Assembly: GCF_004028095.1 (NCBI RefSeq)
Contig: NZ_SBHM01000007.1
Coordinates: 1,116,001-1,180,000, forward strand
Reading direction: 5' to 3'
DNA length: 64,000 nucleotides
From: Paenarthrobacter ureafaciens
GTDB lineage: Bacteria > Actinomycetota > Actinomycetes > Actinomycetales > Micrococcaceae
Both the position numbers and the translations under genes were made by a program. This document shows, piece after piece, positions 24,881 to 33,812 of the stretch (positions are counted from its first letter, which is position 1; each line of letters begins with the position of its first letter). The notes beneath the pieces were generated by a model that ran no database searches, was not told where the DNA came from, and saw only the letters and a list, made by a program, of their open reading frames with translations.

Positions 24881-25878
24881 CGTCCCCACCGCAATGCTGC
24901 TGTATGGACCGGAGCGTCCCATAGGTCTTTTAGCTCCTGGTCGAGTTCAAGGAAGGTTACTGCGGCGCCCGTCTGATCGAGGGAAGTTACGAAATTTCCC
25001 ACTAGCTGACGAGTGATGCAGGCGCCGCGCGCCTCTGCCGCCGCGGTCAGTTCTCCGGCGAGAAGATAAAGCTCGTGATGCGGCGTGGCTCCCATCCCGT
25101 TGACCAGCATGAGAAGGTCAGCCCCGTCCTTCGGTGCGAGGTCTGATAGGACCTCGTTGACCATCAGACGCGCAATCTCCCGGGCGTTGGCCATCGGGAC
25201 CCGTTCACGTCCGGGTTCACCGCTGATGCCGATACCTAGATCCATGTCAGTTTCGGCAAGTTCGTACACCGGCTTTCCGCGTGCAGGAGGAGTGCACGAG
25301 GAGAGTCCTACCGCGAACGTTCCTGAGCGGGCGATCACTTTCTCGGCAACGGCCAGCACCTCGGACAGTTCCCTGCCCTCCTCCGCGGCAGCGCCTGCAA
25401 TCTTTTCGACAAGGACTGTGGCCCCGAGCCCCCGGCGTCCAGCCGTTTCCCCGTCGTCCGGGATCGATACGTCATCGTTGACGACAACCTGCGCCACCTG
25501 GATGTCTTCGAAGTACAGGATCTCCTGAGCCATCCCGAAATTCATCACCTCGCCCGTAAAGTTTTTGATGATGTGCAGAACCCCGCTTCCCGCGTTGGCG
25601 CGGCGGGTAGCGGCGACGATTTGGTTTGGGACGGGTGAGGTGAAGATCTGCCCAGGTGCGGCGGCATCCAGCATCCCGTAACCGACGAAGCCGGTGTGTG
25701 TGGGTTCGCAGCCTGAACCGCCACCCCCCACGAGCCCGACCTTCGGGAAAGGGGGAGCTTCCCGGCGTTGAAGCACCCGGTTCGTGCAGTCCCACTCCAG
25801 GATCTCCCGGTGCGCGCCCACGAGCCCCGCCACGTAGTCATCCACCGCAGTCGATGGTTCATTCAAAAATTTCTTCAT
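24877..25878 (-). CDS. DhaK-like kinase subunit with replaced catalytic residues
   Basis: 333 residues, the exact length of canonical DhaK. In E. coli DhaK, His56, Asp109 and His218 do the chemistry, His218 binding dihydroxyacetone covalently. At the equivalent places this protein has Cys57 (GGGGSGCEPTHTG), Glu110 (IKNFTGEVMNF) and Ser219 (LGIGISGEPG). All surrounding family motifs are kept, so the fold is surely DhaK. The covalent hemiaminal cannot form; it probably phosphorylates a different keto- or hydroxy-acid/sugar, or does something else. The start at 25878 follows GGAAGG. A palindrome TGGTCTGACCA lies upstream at 25959. Confidence 0.88.
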   Translation of the reverse strand: MKKFLNEPSTAVDDYVAGLVGAHREILEWDCTNRVLQRREAPPFPKVGLVGGGGSGCEPTHTGFVGYGMLDAAAPGQIFTSPVPNQIVAATRRANAGSGVLHIIKNFTGEVMNFGMAQEILYFEDIQVAQVVVNDDVSIPDDGETAGRRGLGATVLVEKIAGAAAEEGRELSEVLAVAEKVIARSGTFAVGLSSCTPPARGKPVYELAETDMDLGIGISGEPGRERVPMANAREIARLMVNEVLSDLAPKDGADLLMLVNGMGATPHHELYLLAGELTAAAEARGACITRQLVGNFVTSLDQTGAAVTFLELDQELKDLWDAPVHTAALRWGR

Positions 25879-25958
25879 TGCCTTCCATTTACCTCCGGAC
25901 TGGCCATCTACTTCCGCAGTGCAGCGATTGAAATTGAAGCTGTGGCTTGATGATCGGG

Positions 25959-25969
25959 TGGTCTGACCA
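25959..25969. promoter_or_regulatory. Regulon A operator, perfect palindrome form
   Basis: TGGTCTGACCA, an 11-bp palindrome (odd centre), is 80 bases upstream of dhaK and overlaps the core GGTGGTCTGA at 25957-25966. FadR-subfamily GntR regulators commonly bind TGGT-N3-ACCA sites. Confidence 0.6.
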
Positions 25970-26102
25970 GAAGCTTCCCCTAGAAAACTTCCCGAGTCAA
26001 TCCCTCCCCTGACGGATGACAAGGACGTCTTGCCGGACCGGATCCCTTGAGCACGGCTGTGGCTGGCGGTTCAGCGCCCTTCTTGGAAATCCTAAAAAGG
26101 TA

Positions 26103-26141
26103 TTGACAGCCCCTTTGGCGTCTCGTAGTGTTCAGACCACC
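26103..26141 (+). promoter_or_regulatory. Promoter plus operator of the cysteine hydrolase gene
   Basis: TTGACA (26103-26108), 17-base spacer, TAGTGT (26126-26131), immediately followed by the regulon A core TCAGACCACC (26132-26141). The operator would cover the start of transcription, a classic repression geometry. Confidence 0.65.
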
Positions 26142-26260
26142 GGATCACCTGTCATGTAGCTCACATGTGTCGGAAAGAAGATCCGGTAAGGCTTGAAGAC
26201 CGCGACCACGCGGAAAACCATGGGTGCCGCAAAGCTGCCGCCCTGTAAGAAGGAGAACAA

Positions 26261-26965
26261 ATGTCTTCACTGGACTACACCTACGAAAACATCGACAAGG
26301 TCATCGACCGTTCGCGCTACCTTGCCCCCACCATCGATCCCAAGAAGACGATGTTGCTCGTACTCGACATGCAGAAGGCGTGCGCAGAGCCCGGCGGCGC
26401 GATGTACATTCCCAGTGTCGGAGGCGCACCGGAGGGCAAGGACACCATCGAGCCGGTCAAGAATGTCCTTGAAGCCTGCCGCGCGAAGGGCATCCCCGTC
26501 GTGTGGTCGCTCTGGGGTCTTCGCGGGGATGGTAAGGACGCCGGCTACGCCGACGTCAAATGGGGTCTGGAAGGCCAGCTCGGCAGCTTCCCGGGTTCTT
26601 GGGGCAATGGAGGCGATGAGCTCGTCGACGAACTCAAGCCGCTGGATGATGAGCCGGTGATCCGCAAGCACCGTTTCTCATCGTTCTATGGCACGCCGCT
26701 GACAGAGTACATGCGCCGTGCGGGCGCCGACACGCTGGTGATTGCCGGCCTCTCCACGGGCAACTGCCAGATCGCTACCGCAATCGACGGTGCCAACCAG
26801 GACTTCAAGATCATCACTCTCGCCGACACCTGCGCAGCCATCCCCTCGGGACAGGACGATCCGCTGGGCTACGGCCAGCACTGGGAGGCATTGAGGAACA
26901 TTCAGGCCAACCATGGCGACGTCCGCACGAGCAAAGAATTCCTCGAGCTCATCGACGCCGTCTAA
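26261..26965 (+). CDS. Isochorismatase-family cysteine hydrolase
   Basis: 234-residue amidohydrolase of the N-carbamoylsarcosine-amidase type. The catalytic triad is visible: Asp36 (LLVLDMQKA), Lys in VIRKHRFSSFYGT near 134, and Cys in AGLSTGNCQIATAID near 166. It cleaves an amide or carbamoyl group; substrate unknown, and its place in a sugar-acid regulon is odd. AAGGAG precedes ATG 26261. A terminator follows at 26983. Confidence 0.85.
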   Translation: MSSLDYTYENIDKVIDRSRYLAPTIDPKKTMLLVLDMQKACAEPGGAMYIPSVGGAPEGKDTIEPVKNVLEACRAKGIPVVWSLWGLRGDGKDAGYADVKWGLEGQLGSFPGSWGNGGDELVDELKPLDDEPVIRKHRFSSFYGTPLTEYMRRAGADTLVIAGLSTGNCQIATAIDGANQDFKIITLADTCAAIPSGQDDPLGYGQHWEALRNIQANHGDVRTSKEFLELIDAV

Positions 26966-26982
26966 GCACTCTTTGTCAGCGA

Positions 26983-27012
26983 CGCGTCCCGCCGCTCACC
27001 CGGCGGGACGCG
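26983..27012 (+). terminator. Terminator after the cysteine hydrolase
   Basis: Perfect 12-bp stem CGCGTCCCGCCG with its complement, 6-base loop, 18 bases after the stop. No T-run. Confidence 0.65.
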
Positions 27013-27097
27013 CCCCCGGCAGCTGCTCCAAACTGCTTTCCAATTCTCGACAGCCGGCATTCCCGGCATTCTTGCGCGCCCAGTTCGCACTAAGTCA

Positions 27098-27107
27098 TCA
27101 GACCACC
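27098..27107 (+). promoter_or_regulatory. Regulon A operator upstream of the sugar ABC operon
   Basis: TCAGACCACC followed by GGGTTACC, 50 bases before the ABC ATPase start. Same arrangement as at 26132 (core then GGATCACC). Confidence 0.55.
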
Positions 27108-27157
27108 GGGTTACCGGGGTACCACCACACGGAATCAATTTCGACGATGAGGTTGGA

Positions 27158-28768
27158 ATGAACAACAACGAAAACTCTCCAAGCGGCGCGGCCGGACCGG
27201 GCGATGAGCCCATCGTGTCCGTGCGCGGCGTCGGGAAGGTCTACCCCGGCGTCGTGGCCCTGGCCAACGTCGACATTGATCTGCGCCCCGGCGAAATCCA
27301 CGGGCTTCTCGGCGAGAACGGGGCCGGAAAGTCGACGCTAATCAACATCCTTTCCGGAACGGTGGCCCCTACGGCCGGAACAGTCCGGGTGAACGGCTCC
27401 GAAGTCACCATCGGGACCCCACGGGACGCCCAGGACCTCGGCATTTCAACAGTCCACCAGGAACAGTCACTTGCCCCGAATCTCTCCGCCGTGGAGAACA
27501 TCTTCCTCGGCCGCGAACTCATCAACGGCAGAAACCGTGTCGCCGGAGTTCTCGACGAAAAAGAAATGCGCTCCCGTGTGCTTGAACTTGCGCATGAGTT
27601 CGGCCTCACCGACCACGACATTAAAGTCCCGGTCGAAGCCCTCGGAGCCCTTAAGCAGCACGTCGTGCAGATCATCAAAGCATTGGCCTTCCGGACACAG
27701 GTCCTGATCCTGGATGAACCAACCTCCGGCTTGGCCGATCACGAACGCCTCACATTGTTCAGTTACATGCGCCAGCTACGCCAGAGGGGAATCTCCCTGC
27801 TCTGGGTCACCCACCGTCTCGATGAGCTCTTCGGACTGGCCGACACCATCACGGTGCTCCGCGATGGTCAGCTCGTCGCAACCGTAGACCCTGCCGGACA
27901 GACTGCAGAATCGCTCGTCCGGCTCATGGTCGGGCGATCCAACCTGGCAGCACGGGAAGAGACGGTCGAGGAAGGAAGGGCTCACGGCTTCACCGGGGCC
28001 CGGGACGAGGTCCTGCGGCTGGATTCGGTCAGCCGCCACCCCCTTCTTCATGACATCAGCCTGTCCGTCCGGCGGGGAGAGATCCTCGGGCTGGCCGGAA
28101 TCGCCGGTGCGGGCCGGACCGAAACTGCAATGGTTATTCTGGGCGCCGACCGCCCGGACTCAGGAACCATCTTCCTGCATTCCCGCCCCGTGGTTATCCG
28201 CAATCCTCGTGAGGCCCGCCAGAGAGGCATCACCTACGTGCCCGAAGAGCGCAAAACCCACGCTATTCTCGGCGACTTCTCAATCAAGCGGAACATCACC
28301 ATCTCGGACCTGAACAGGACGGCCGCTGGGCGCCTGTTCCTGCGCGGCCGGCAGGAGACGGCCACGGCGAAAAGGTACGTCAGTGATCTGAGCGTAAAGA
28401 CGGCTTCCGTGCAGGAAAAAATCCGCAATCTCAGTGGCGGGAACCAGCAGAAGGTCGTCATCGCACGCTGCCTCTTCACCGAACCCGATCTGATTATTTT
28501 TGATGAGCCCACCCAAGGCATCGATGTCGGCGCCAAAGCCGAGGTCTACCGGCTGATCTACGACTTCGTCGACCAGGGAGGGGCAGCAATCGTGATCAGC
28601 TCCGAACTACCCGAACTGATTCGCGTATCCGACCGTATCGCTGTGATGCGCGAAGGAACCATTGTGGGCGAACTCGAGAGCACCGGCCGTGACGAAACAG
28701 CGTCCGAAACCAGTGAACTCGGCGAACGAATCATCTCTCTGGCAACCCGAGGAGCGGTAGCAGTATGA
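27158..28768 (+). CDS. Sugar ABC transporter ATP-binding protein (RbsA/XylG-like)
   Basis: 536-residue twin ATPase. First domain: Walker A GENGAGKST (52-60), Walker B LILDEPTSGL (near 188), with a degenerate signature (EALGALKQHVVQ). Second domain: altered Walker A GIAGAGRTETA (near 315), signature NLSGGNQQKVV (near 424) and Walker B LIIFDEPTQGID (near 447). This asymmetry is normal for the ribose-type family. It heads an ATPase-permease-permease-SBP operon; its stop overlaps the first permease start (ATGA). Confidence 0.94.
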   Translation: MNNNENSPSGAAGPGDEPIVSVRGVGKVYPGVVALANVDIDLRPGEIHGLLGENGAGKSTLINILSGTVAPTAGTVRVNGSEVTIGTPRDAQDLGISTVHQEQSLAPNLSAVENIFLGRELINGRNRVAGVLDEKEMRSRVLELAHEFGLTDHDIKVPVEALGALKQHVVQIIKALAFRTQVLILDEPTSGLADHERLTLFSYMRQLRQRGISLLWVTHRLDELFGLADTITVLRDGQLVATVDPAGQTAESLVRLMVGRSNLAAREETVEEGRAHGFTGARDEVLRLDSVSRHPLLHDISLSVRRGEILGLAGIAGAGRTETAMVILGADRPDSGTIFLHSRPVVIRNPREARQRGITYVPEERKTHAILGDFSIKRNITISDLNRTAAGRLFLRGRQETATAKRYVSDLSVKTASVQEKIRNLSGGNQQKVVIARCLFTEPDLIIFDEPTQGIDVGAKAEVYRLIYDFVDQGGAAIVISSELPELIRVSDRIAVMREGTIVGELESTGRDETASETSELGERIISLATRGAVAV

Positions 28769-29772
28769 GCATCTTCCAGCGTTCTTCTCGAGTACTGGCG
28801 ATTGACGGTGTCGCCGTTTCGATCGTCTTCCTGATGATGTGCGTTTACTTTGCCCTCGCGTCTCCGTATTTCCTTAGCCCCGACAATATCTACAACACCT
28901 TCGTCGAATCCGTTTCCGCGGTGCTGCTGGCGGCCGGCCTGACCTTCGTCCTGATCAGCGGCGGAATCGACCTGTCCATCGGCTCCAACATCGGTCTGAG
29001 CGCTGCCGCAACCCTCTTCGCCACCATGAACGGTGCACCCACTGTCCTGGCTGTGCTTGCCGGTATCGCCACCGGGCTGATCTTCGGGCTGGTGAACGGG
29101 GCCTTCGTGGCTGGGCTGGGCGTCAGCGACTTTATCGTCACGCTAGCGACACTGAGCATCGGGGCTGGTGTGCTGCAGGTCTTCACGTCTCATACACAGC
29201 TCACCGGTACTGCGGACAGTTCCTTCCTTGCCCTCGCGGGAGAAAAAATCGCAGGGATCCCGACAGGGGTGCTAATCACAGCGGTCATCCTGCTCATCCT
29301 TGAGGTCGCGCTCATCAAAACACCTTTCGGTCGGACGATCTATGCCGTAGGCATCAACCCGAACGCGGCGTACCTGGCTGCGGTCAGCGTGCGCAGGACC
29401 AAGTTCGCGGTCTTCATCATCTCCGGAGTCATTGCCGGCATCGGCGGAGTGCTCCTGGCATCCCACCTCAACTCCGTCCAGCCCGGACTCGGGGGCGGTT
29501 ATGAACTGACAGCGATCGCCGGGTGCGTCGTGGGCGGAGTTGCCCTCGCGGGTGGCCGCGGAAGCATCTGGCGTGCTGCTCTTGGCGCCTTCTTCCTATC
29601 CATTCTCAGCCGCGGTCTGCAACTGATCGGCGTCGACCCGCTCTGGTTCTCGATCGTGACCGGCGCGGCCATCGTGGCCGCGGTGGCCTTCGACCGCGGC
29701 GCCCAAAAATGGCTGCAGTCCACGTTCCGCCCGGTGTCCCCGGCAGCGGCCGCAACCCAGAATGCCCAGTGA
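28765..29772 (+). CDS. Sugar ABC transporter permease (RbsC-like) 1
   Basis: 335-residue membrane protein with about ten helices and the family signature VLISGGIDLSIGSNIGLSAA near 62-80 and GRGSIWRAALGAFFLSI near 262-278. Overlaps the ATPase stop by four bases. Eight bases precede the next permease. Confidence 0.93.
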   Translation: MSIFQRSSRVLAIDGVAVSIVFLMMCVYFALASPYFLSPDNIYNTFVESVSAVLLAAGLTFVLISGGIDLSIGSNIGLSAAATLFATMNGAPTVLAVLAGIATGLIFGLVNGAFVAGLGVSDFIVTLATLSIGAGVLQVFTSHTQLTGTADSSFLALAGEKIAGIPTGVLITAVILLILEVALIKTPFGRTIYAVGINPNAAYLAAVSVRRTKFAVFIISGVIAGIGGVLLASHLNSVQPGLGGGYELTAIAGCVVGGVALAGGRGSIWRAALGAFFLSILSRGLQLIGVDPLWFSIVTGAAIVAAVAFDRGAQKWLQSTFRPVSPAAAATQNAQ

Positions 29773-29780
29773 GGCCCGAC

Positions 29781-30848
29781 ATGTCTTCTTCCCTGAACGC
29801 ACCCGCCCTAAGCAACCGGATCGAAACGATTCTCGCCAAGCCAGGATCCGGCCTGGTGGGCCTGCTTATCCTGTTCATCATCACGATGACATTCGTTGCA
29901 CCGTCTTTCCTCAGTTTTGGAAACTGGGAAAACGTAGCCAACCAGGCGGTCTTCGTGCTGCTTCTCGCTCTGGGCATGACGATCGTGCTCATCGCGCGTG
30001 GAATCGACCTCTCCGTTGGTTCGGTCATGGGCCTCTCAGCTGGTGTTGCGGCCTTCCTGATCAACCAGGGGCTCATCTTCCCGCTCGCATTGTTAGCAGG
30101 CATTGGTTGCGGTCTCGTTTGCGGCCTGCTGAATTCGCTGATGATCACGAAACTGGGGCTGCCCGATTTTGTTGCCACGCTCGCCATGCTCGGTGTAGCA
30201 CGGGGCGTACTGTTCCTCTGGACCAAGGGAACGCCTTTCACCCGCTATATGACCCCGGAGTACAGGATCGTTGGAGGCCAGGTCAAGCTCGGCGGCATCA
30301 TCAGCGTCCCAATCATCATTGCCATCATCCTCTGCATCCTCGTCTCCTTCATGCTGCGCAAATCGGTCATTGGACGCCACCTGTACGCAGTTGGAGGGAG
30401 CCCGGACGCGGCCCGCCTCTCGGGTATTTCAGTCTCAAGGGTGAAGACATTCGCTTATGTCGTAAGCGGTGGATGTGCCGGACTCGCCGGAGTGATACTT
30501 GCCGGCCGTGCCACCAACGTGGCCCCGACTCTCGGGACGGGCTATGAAATCCTGGCCATCACGGCGGCCATCATCGGCGGTGCAGCCCTGACCGGAGGCC
30601 GTGGCCGGATGGTGGGTGCCATTCTCGGCGCCCTGACCATCACCCTGATCGCAAACGCAATGAACATCGCCGGCGTCAAGTCCGAATGGCAGCAGGTCGT
30701 CACTGGAATCATCCTGTTACTTGCCGTACTGCTCGATCGCATTACCGCATACTTCCAGCAGCGTCAGAACAGCGCGGAAATCGAACAATCCCCACAGCAA
30801 CAACAAGAATCGGCACCCTCGACGATGACCAAACAGGCCTTGAGCTGA
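29781..30848 (+). CDS. Sugar ABC transporter permease (RbsC-like) 2
   Basis: 355-residue second permease with the same signature (VLIARGIDLSVGSVMGLSAG near 72-91; GGRGRMVGAILGALTITL near 272-289). Two different RbsC-type permeases imply a heterodimeric channel, as in erythritol, rhamnose or AI-2 importers. I chose ATG 29781; the frame extends upstream within the previous gene but that is overlap. Confidence 0.93.
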   Translation: MSSSLNAPALSNRIETILAKPGSGLVGLLILFIITMTFVAPSFLSFGNWENVANQAVFVLLLALGMTIVLIARGIDLSVGSVMGLSAGVAAFLINQGLIFPLALLAGIGCGLVCGLLNSLMITKLGLPDFVATLAMLGVARGVLFLWTKGTPFTRYMTPEYRIVGGQVKLGGIISVPIIIAIILCILVSFMLRKSVIGRHLYAVGGSPDAARLSGISVSRVKTFAYVVSGGCAGLAGVILAGRATNVAPTLGTGYEILAITAAIIGGAALTGGRGRMVGAILGALTITLIANAMNIAGVKSEWQQVVTGIILLLAVLLDRITAYFQQRQNSAEIEQSPQQQQESAPSTMTKQALS

Positions 30849-30970
30849 TCCACTTTTGCCCCAAGCCTGGTAGCGCCACCGCCACCGCTGGCGCACCGGC
30901 TGATAGTGATCCCGCTCCCCTGCCAAACAACCGCACCGCACCCCTGCTTGACTTTCAAAGGAGAAATACA

Positions 30971-32125
30971 ATGGAAACGACCTCAACCCGAAGCGAGAAT
31001 GCGACCTCAGGGGCTACCCGGCGCAACATTCTCGGGGCAGGCGCCCTGATGGGGACGCTCGGTCTTCTCACTGCCTGCACAACTCCTCCTGGTGGGTCGG
31101 CCGCCGCCGGCGGTGCTGGAGGCAGCGGCGCCGAAGGCAGCGCGGAATTCACCGACGCCATCAAAAAACTCGTCAACGGGCGCACCGTCCAGATCGGATT
31201 CACCCCTCCGGTCCTGTCCGAGTACTACACGCAGATGGAAAACGCAGCCTTCACGCGAATGGCGCAACTGGAAGACCTCTACGGGGTCAAATGGAAATGG
31301 GAAAAGTCATCCCCCACTGGCAACTTCAACGCCGTTGAACAACAGATCAGCACCGTCCAGACCTGGACAAGCCGCAAGTTCGACGTCGTCTTCATCTGTA
31401 CGGGCGCCAACTTCGCCACCATGCAGGGCGTCTATAAGAACGCCATGAACGCTGGCACCAAGATCTTCCAGTTCAACCAGCCAGTCGAGCTCTATCCAGT
31501 GGATCAGATCAACACCGTCTCCAATATTGGCTACGACAACCGCACACAGTCGGGCTATGTGGCTGGAAAATTCATCGCGGATACGCTCAAAGGCAAGGGC
31601 AAGATCGTTCAGATTATGGGTCCCTCCGGCTCCGACTGGACCAAGGCCCGGCTGATCGGCTTCAACCAGGCTCTCGCCGAAAATCCGGGCATCGAGGTCG
31701 TGGGAACTGCAGACGGCGGCTATCTGCGCGACAAGGGACTCAGCGCGGCCCAAGACCTCCTCACCAGGCACCCGGATATCAATGCGATCTACGGAGAAAA
31801 CGAAGACATGGCCCTCGGCGCCTCTCAGGCGGTCGATGCTGCGGGACTGAAACAGTGGGACGGGTCCCAGGGCATCGTGATTGTGGGCGCAGATGGACTG
31901 CTCTCGGGCATGGATGCGATCCGGAACGGCAAACTGACGGCCTCAGTGGACGTGAATTCTGTAGATAACGCCATCAGGATGATCGACATCGCCTTCCAGT
32001 CCGTGGTCCTGAAGAACTATGTCCCCAAGATCTCCAACATCACGACGCATCTGGTGACCAAAGACAACGTGGAAGCTTATGCCGCGTACATCAACGGCAT
32101 CATGGCGCCGAAGAAAACATACTGA
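30971..32125 (+). CDS. Sugar ABC transporter substrate-binding protein (RbsB type, Tat/lipoprotein signal)
   Basis: 384 residues. The N-terminus has a twin-arginine pair (ATRRNILGAG, residues 17-18) followed by a hydrophobic stretch and lipobox LTAC (Cys36), so it is probably a Tat-exported lipoprotein. The body is a periplasmic-binding-protein-4 fold (TVQIGFTPPVLSEYYTQM; QIMGPSGSDWTKARLIGF; GENEDMALGASQAV). ATG 30971 follows AAAGGAGAAA. It gives the operon its substrate specificity; the sugar is unknown. Confidence 0.9.
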   Translation: METTSTRSENATSGATRRNILGAGALMGTLGLLTACTTPPGGSAAAGGAGGSGAEGSAEFTDAIKKLVNGRTVQIGFTPPVLSEYYTQMENAAFTRMAQLEDLYGVKWKWEKSSPTGNFNAVEQQISTVQTWTSRKFDVVFICTGANFATMQGVYKNAMNAGTKIFQFNQPVELYPVDQINTVSNIGYDNRTQSGYVAGKFIADTLKGKGKIVQIMGPSGSDWTKARLIGFNQALAENPGIEVVGTADGGYLRDKGLSAAQDLLTRHPDINAIYGENEDMALGASQAVDAAGLKQWDGSQGIVIVGADGLLSGMDAIRNGKLTASVDVNSVDNAIRMIDIAFQSVVLKNYVPKISNITTHLVTKDNVEAYAAYINGIMAPKKTY

Positions 32126-32238
32126 GCGCCCCGCATTGGCATTCAACGGGTATGAAGCCACCTCCCCGCTGGGCAGTCAGGGAAAGGCGAACCTTTTTCC
32201 CGCCACGCCCGGTCTTCTTTTTCGGAATGGGCCAGTGT

Positions 32239-32248
32239 TCAGGCCACC
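32239..32248 (+). promoter_or_regulatory. Regulon A operator upstream of the GntR gene
   Basis: TCAGGCCACC followed by GGACCAG, one base different from the core at the other sites, 57 bases before the GntR start. Suggests autoregulation. Confidence 0.5.
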
Positions 32249-32304
32249 GGACCAGTATCATTAGGGATGTACCGAGCAGTGCGGGTTGGCGAAAGAGGGA
32301 TCTC

Positions 32305-33033
32305 ATGACCGAATCTACAAACAGGATCGAGCGTGTTGCGCGGCTGAGAGTGTCGGACTCCGTCGCTGCCCAGCTGACGCAACTGATCACCAATGGCGTC
32401 TATGCTGTGGGAGAAAAGCTACCGGCCGAGCGCGTCCTCGCCGACGAGTTCGGGGTAAGCCGCAGTTCGATGCGCGAAGCAATCCGGGGTATCGAGGCAA
32501 GCGGCCTGGTCAGTAGCAGTCATGGCGTGGGCGTCTTCGTGGTCAGCGATACCGTTGCTGCCCAAGGCCAGTCGGACCTGCTCGTGTTCGAAGATTTCAC
32601 CGTGCCCGAGCTGTTCGAAGTTCGGCGCATGATCGAACGCGACGCGGCCGGTTGGGCGGCGCAAAGAATCACGCCCGCCACCACCGCTGCATTGGAGAGC
32701 ATCATGGAAAAATGCTCAGACCCTGAACTCTCGGACGAGGAATTCGTGCAGCTGGACATTCTGCTCCACCAAACAATCGCGAAGGCTTCAAAGAACGAGC
32801 TGCTTGCAACCATCTACGGCAGCCTGGAGCCGATGCTGACCAAGTATTCGCTTCGGGTGATTTCCCTGCCGGGGCGTCGCGAAGACTCCCACGCAGGACA
32901 CGGCAAAATTGTCGACGCCATCGTCGCCGGCCGCGTGCGGGAGGCCCGAGATGCGGCCGTGGCCCATATTCGCGACGTCGAAAGGGACATCGCCAAAAAC
33001 CTGGCCCAACCGGTGGCCAGCCAACCTAACTAG
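32305..33033 (+). CDS. GntR-family regulator (FCD), likely regulator of the 24-35 kb regulon
   Basis: 242 residues. Winged helix about 12-80 (EKLPAERVLADEFGVSRSSMREAIRGI), FCD domain about 100-225 with acidic/His metal-type residues (RRMIERDAAG, LDILLHQTIAKAS, HAGHGKIVDAI). ATG 32305 follows AAGAGGGATC. It lies between the ABC operon and the aldolase/kinase genes and has a copy of the shared operator in its own leader. Ligand is probably a 2-keto-3-deoxy acid or the sugar acid. Confidence 0.9.
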   Translation: MTESTNRIERVARLRVSDSVAAQLTQLITNGVYAVGEKLPAERVLADEFGVSRSSMREAIRGIEASGLVSSSHGVGVFVVSDTVAAQGQSDLLVFEDFTVPELFEVRRMIERDAAGWAAQRITPATTAALESIMEKCSDPELSDEEFVQLDILLHQTIAKASKNELLATIYGSLEPMLTKYSLRVISLPGRREDSHAGHGKIVDAIVAGRVREARDAAVAHIRDVERDIAKNLAQPVASQPN

Positions 33034-33143
33034 GGCTCTAAGCGCCGCCGCTCCACCGCTGGTCGCGGCAGGGATAAGCGCGCCAAATCCGAAGTGATTT
33101 TTCCGCGGAGCCCAACTCATCATGGACGAACGGATAACGCGAT

Positions 33144-33812
33144 ATGACCGCATCTTCTCCCCCACAGCCGACGGTTCCGCTCACGGGCCAGGTGATAGCC
33201 GTGCTGCGCACCACGCACGCGAGCAAATACCTGCCCGTGATCGAAAGCCTGGTCGCCGGTGGAGTCCGGTTCATCGAACTCACGCTCACAACCCAGGGCG
33301 TGTTCGATCACCTGCCCGAGATCAGGGCAGCTTTCGGAGAGACTGCGGAAATAGGCATCGGCACCGTGACCACCACAGGCCAAGTTGAATGCGCCCGCGA
33401 CGTCGGGGCCCAGTTCCTGGTCACGCCGTCAACCAACCTTGACATCGTCAATACCGCTGTCGCTCGTGGAATACCAATAGTCCCAGGCGGCCTGACCCCG
33501 ACCGAACTGCACGCGGGATGGAGCGCTGGCGCGGTAGCCGTCAAAGTCTTCCCTGCTTCCACTGTCGGGCCGGATTACATCGGTCAACTCCACGGCCCGT
33601 TCCCCCAGATGCAGCTCATACCCAGTGGCGGAATCACCATCGAGGACGCACCGCGATGGATTTCGGCCGGCGCCCTCGCCGTCAGCCTCGGCGGCCCCCT
33701 GCTGGGTGACGCCTTCGACGGCGGCAGCCTCGCCCAGCTCACAGAAAGGGCACGACGCGTGACCGAGCTGGTATCTGCGGCGACCGAGGACCGTAAAGGC
33801 ACAAACCGATGA
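33144..33812 (+). CDS. 2-keto-3-deoxy-6-phosphogluconate aldolase-type enzyme (Eda-like)
   Basis: 222-residue class I aldolase that splits a phosphorylated 2-keto-3-deoxy acid to pyruvate and a triose (or similar) phosphate. Catalytic Lys in AVKVFPAST (near 133), Glu in FIELTLTT (near 45), phosphate loop IPSGGI (near 158). Stop overlaps the kinase start (ATGA), so the two are made together. Confidence 0.9.
   Translation: MTASSPPQPTVPLTGQVIAVLRTTHASKYLPVIESLVAGGVRFIELTLTTQGVFDHLPEIRAAFGETAEIGIGTVTTTGQVECARDVGAQFLVTPSTNLDIVNTAVARGIPIVPGGLTPTELHAGWSAGAVAVKVFPASTVGPDYIGQLHGPFPQMQLIPSGGITIEDAPRWISAGALAVSLGGPLLGDAFDGGSLAQLTERARRVTELVSAATEDRKGTNR

Noticed and set aside
24877..25878. Ordinary dihydroxyacetone kinase
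   Set aside because: The three residues needed for dihydroxyacetone binding and catalysis are changed to Cys, Glu and Ser, so the standard function cannot be assumed.
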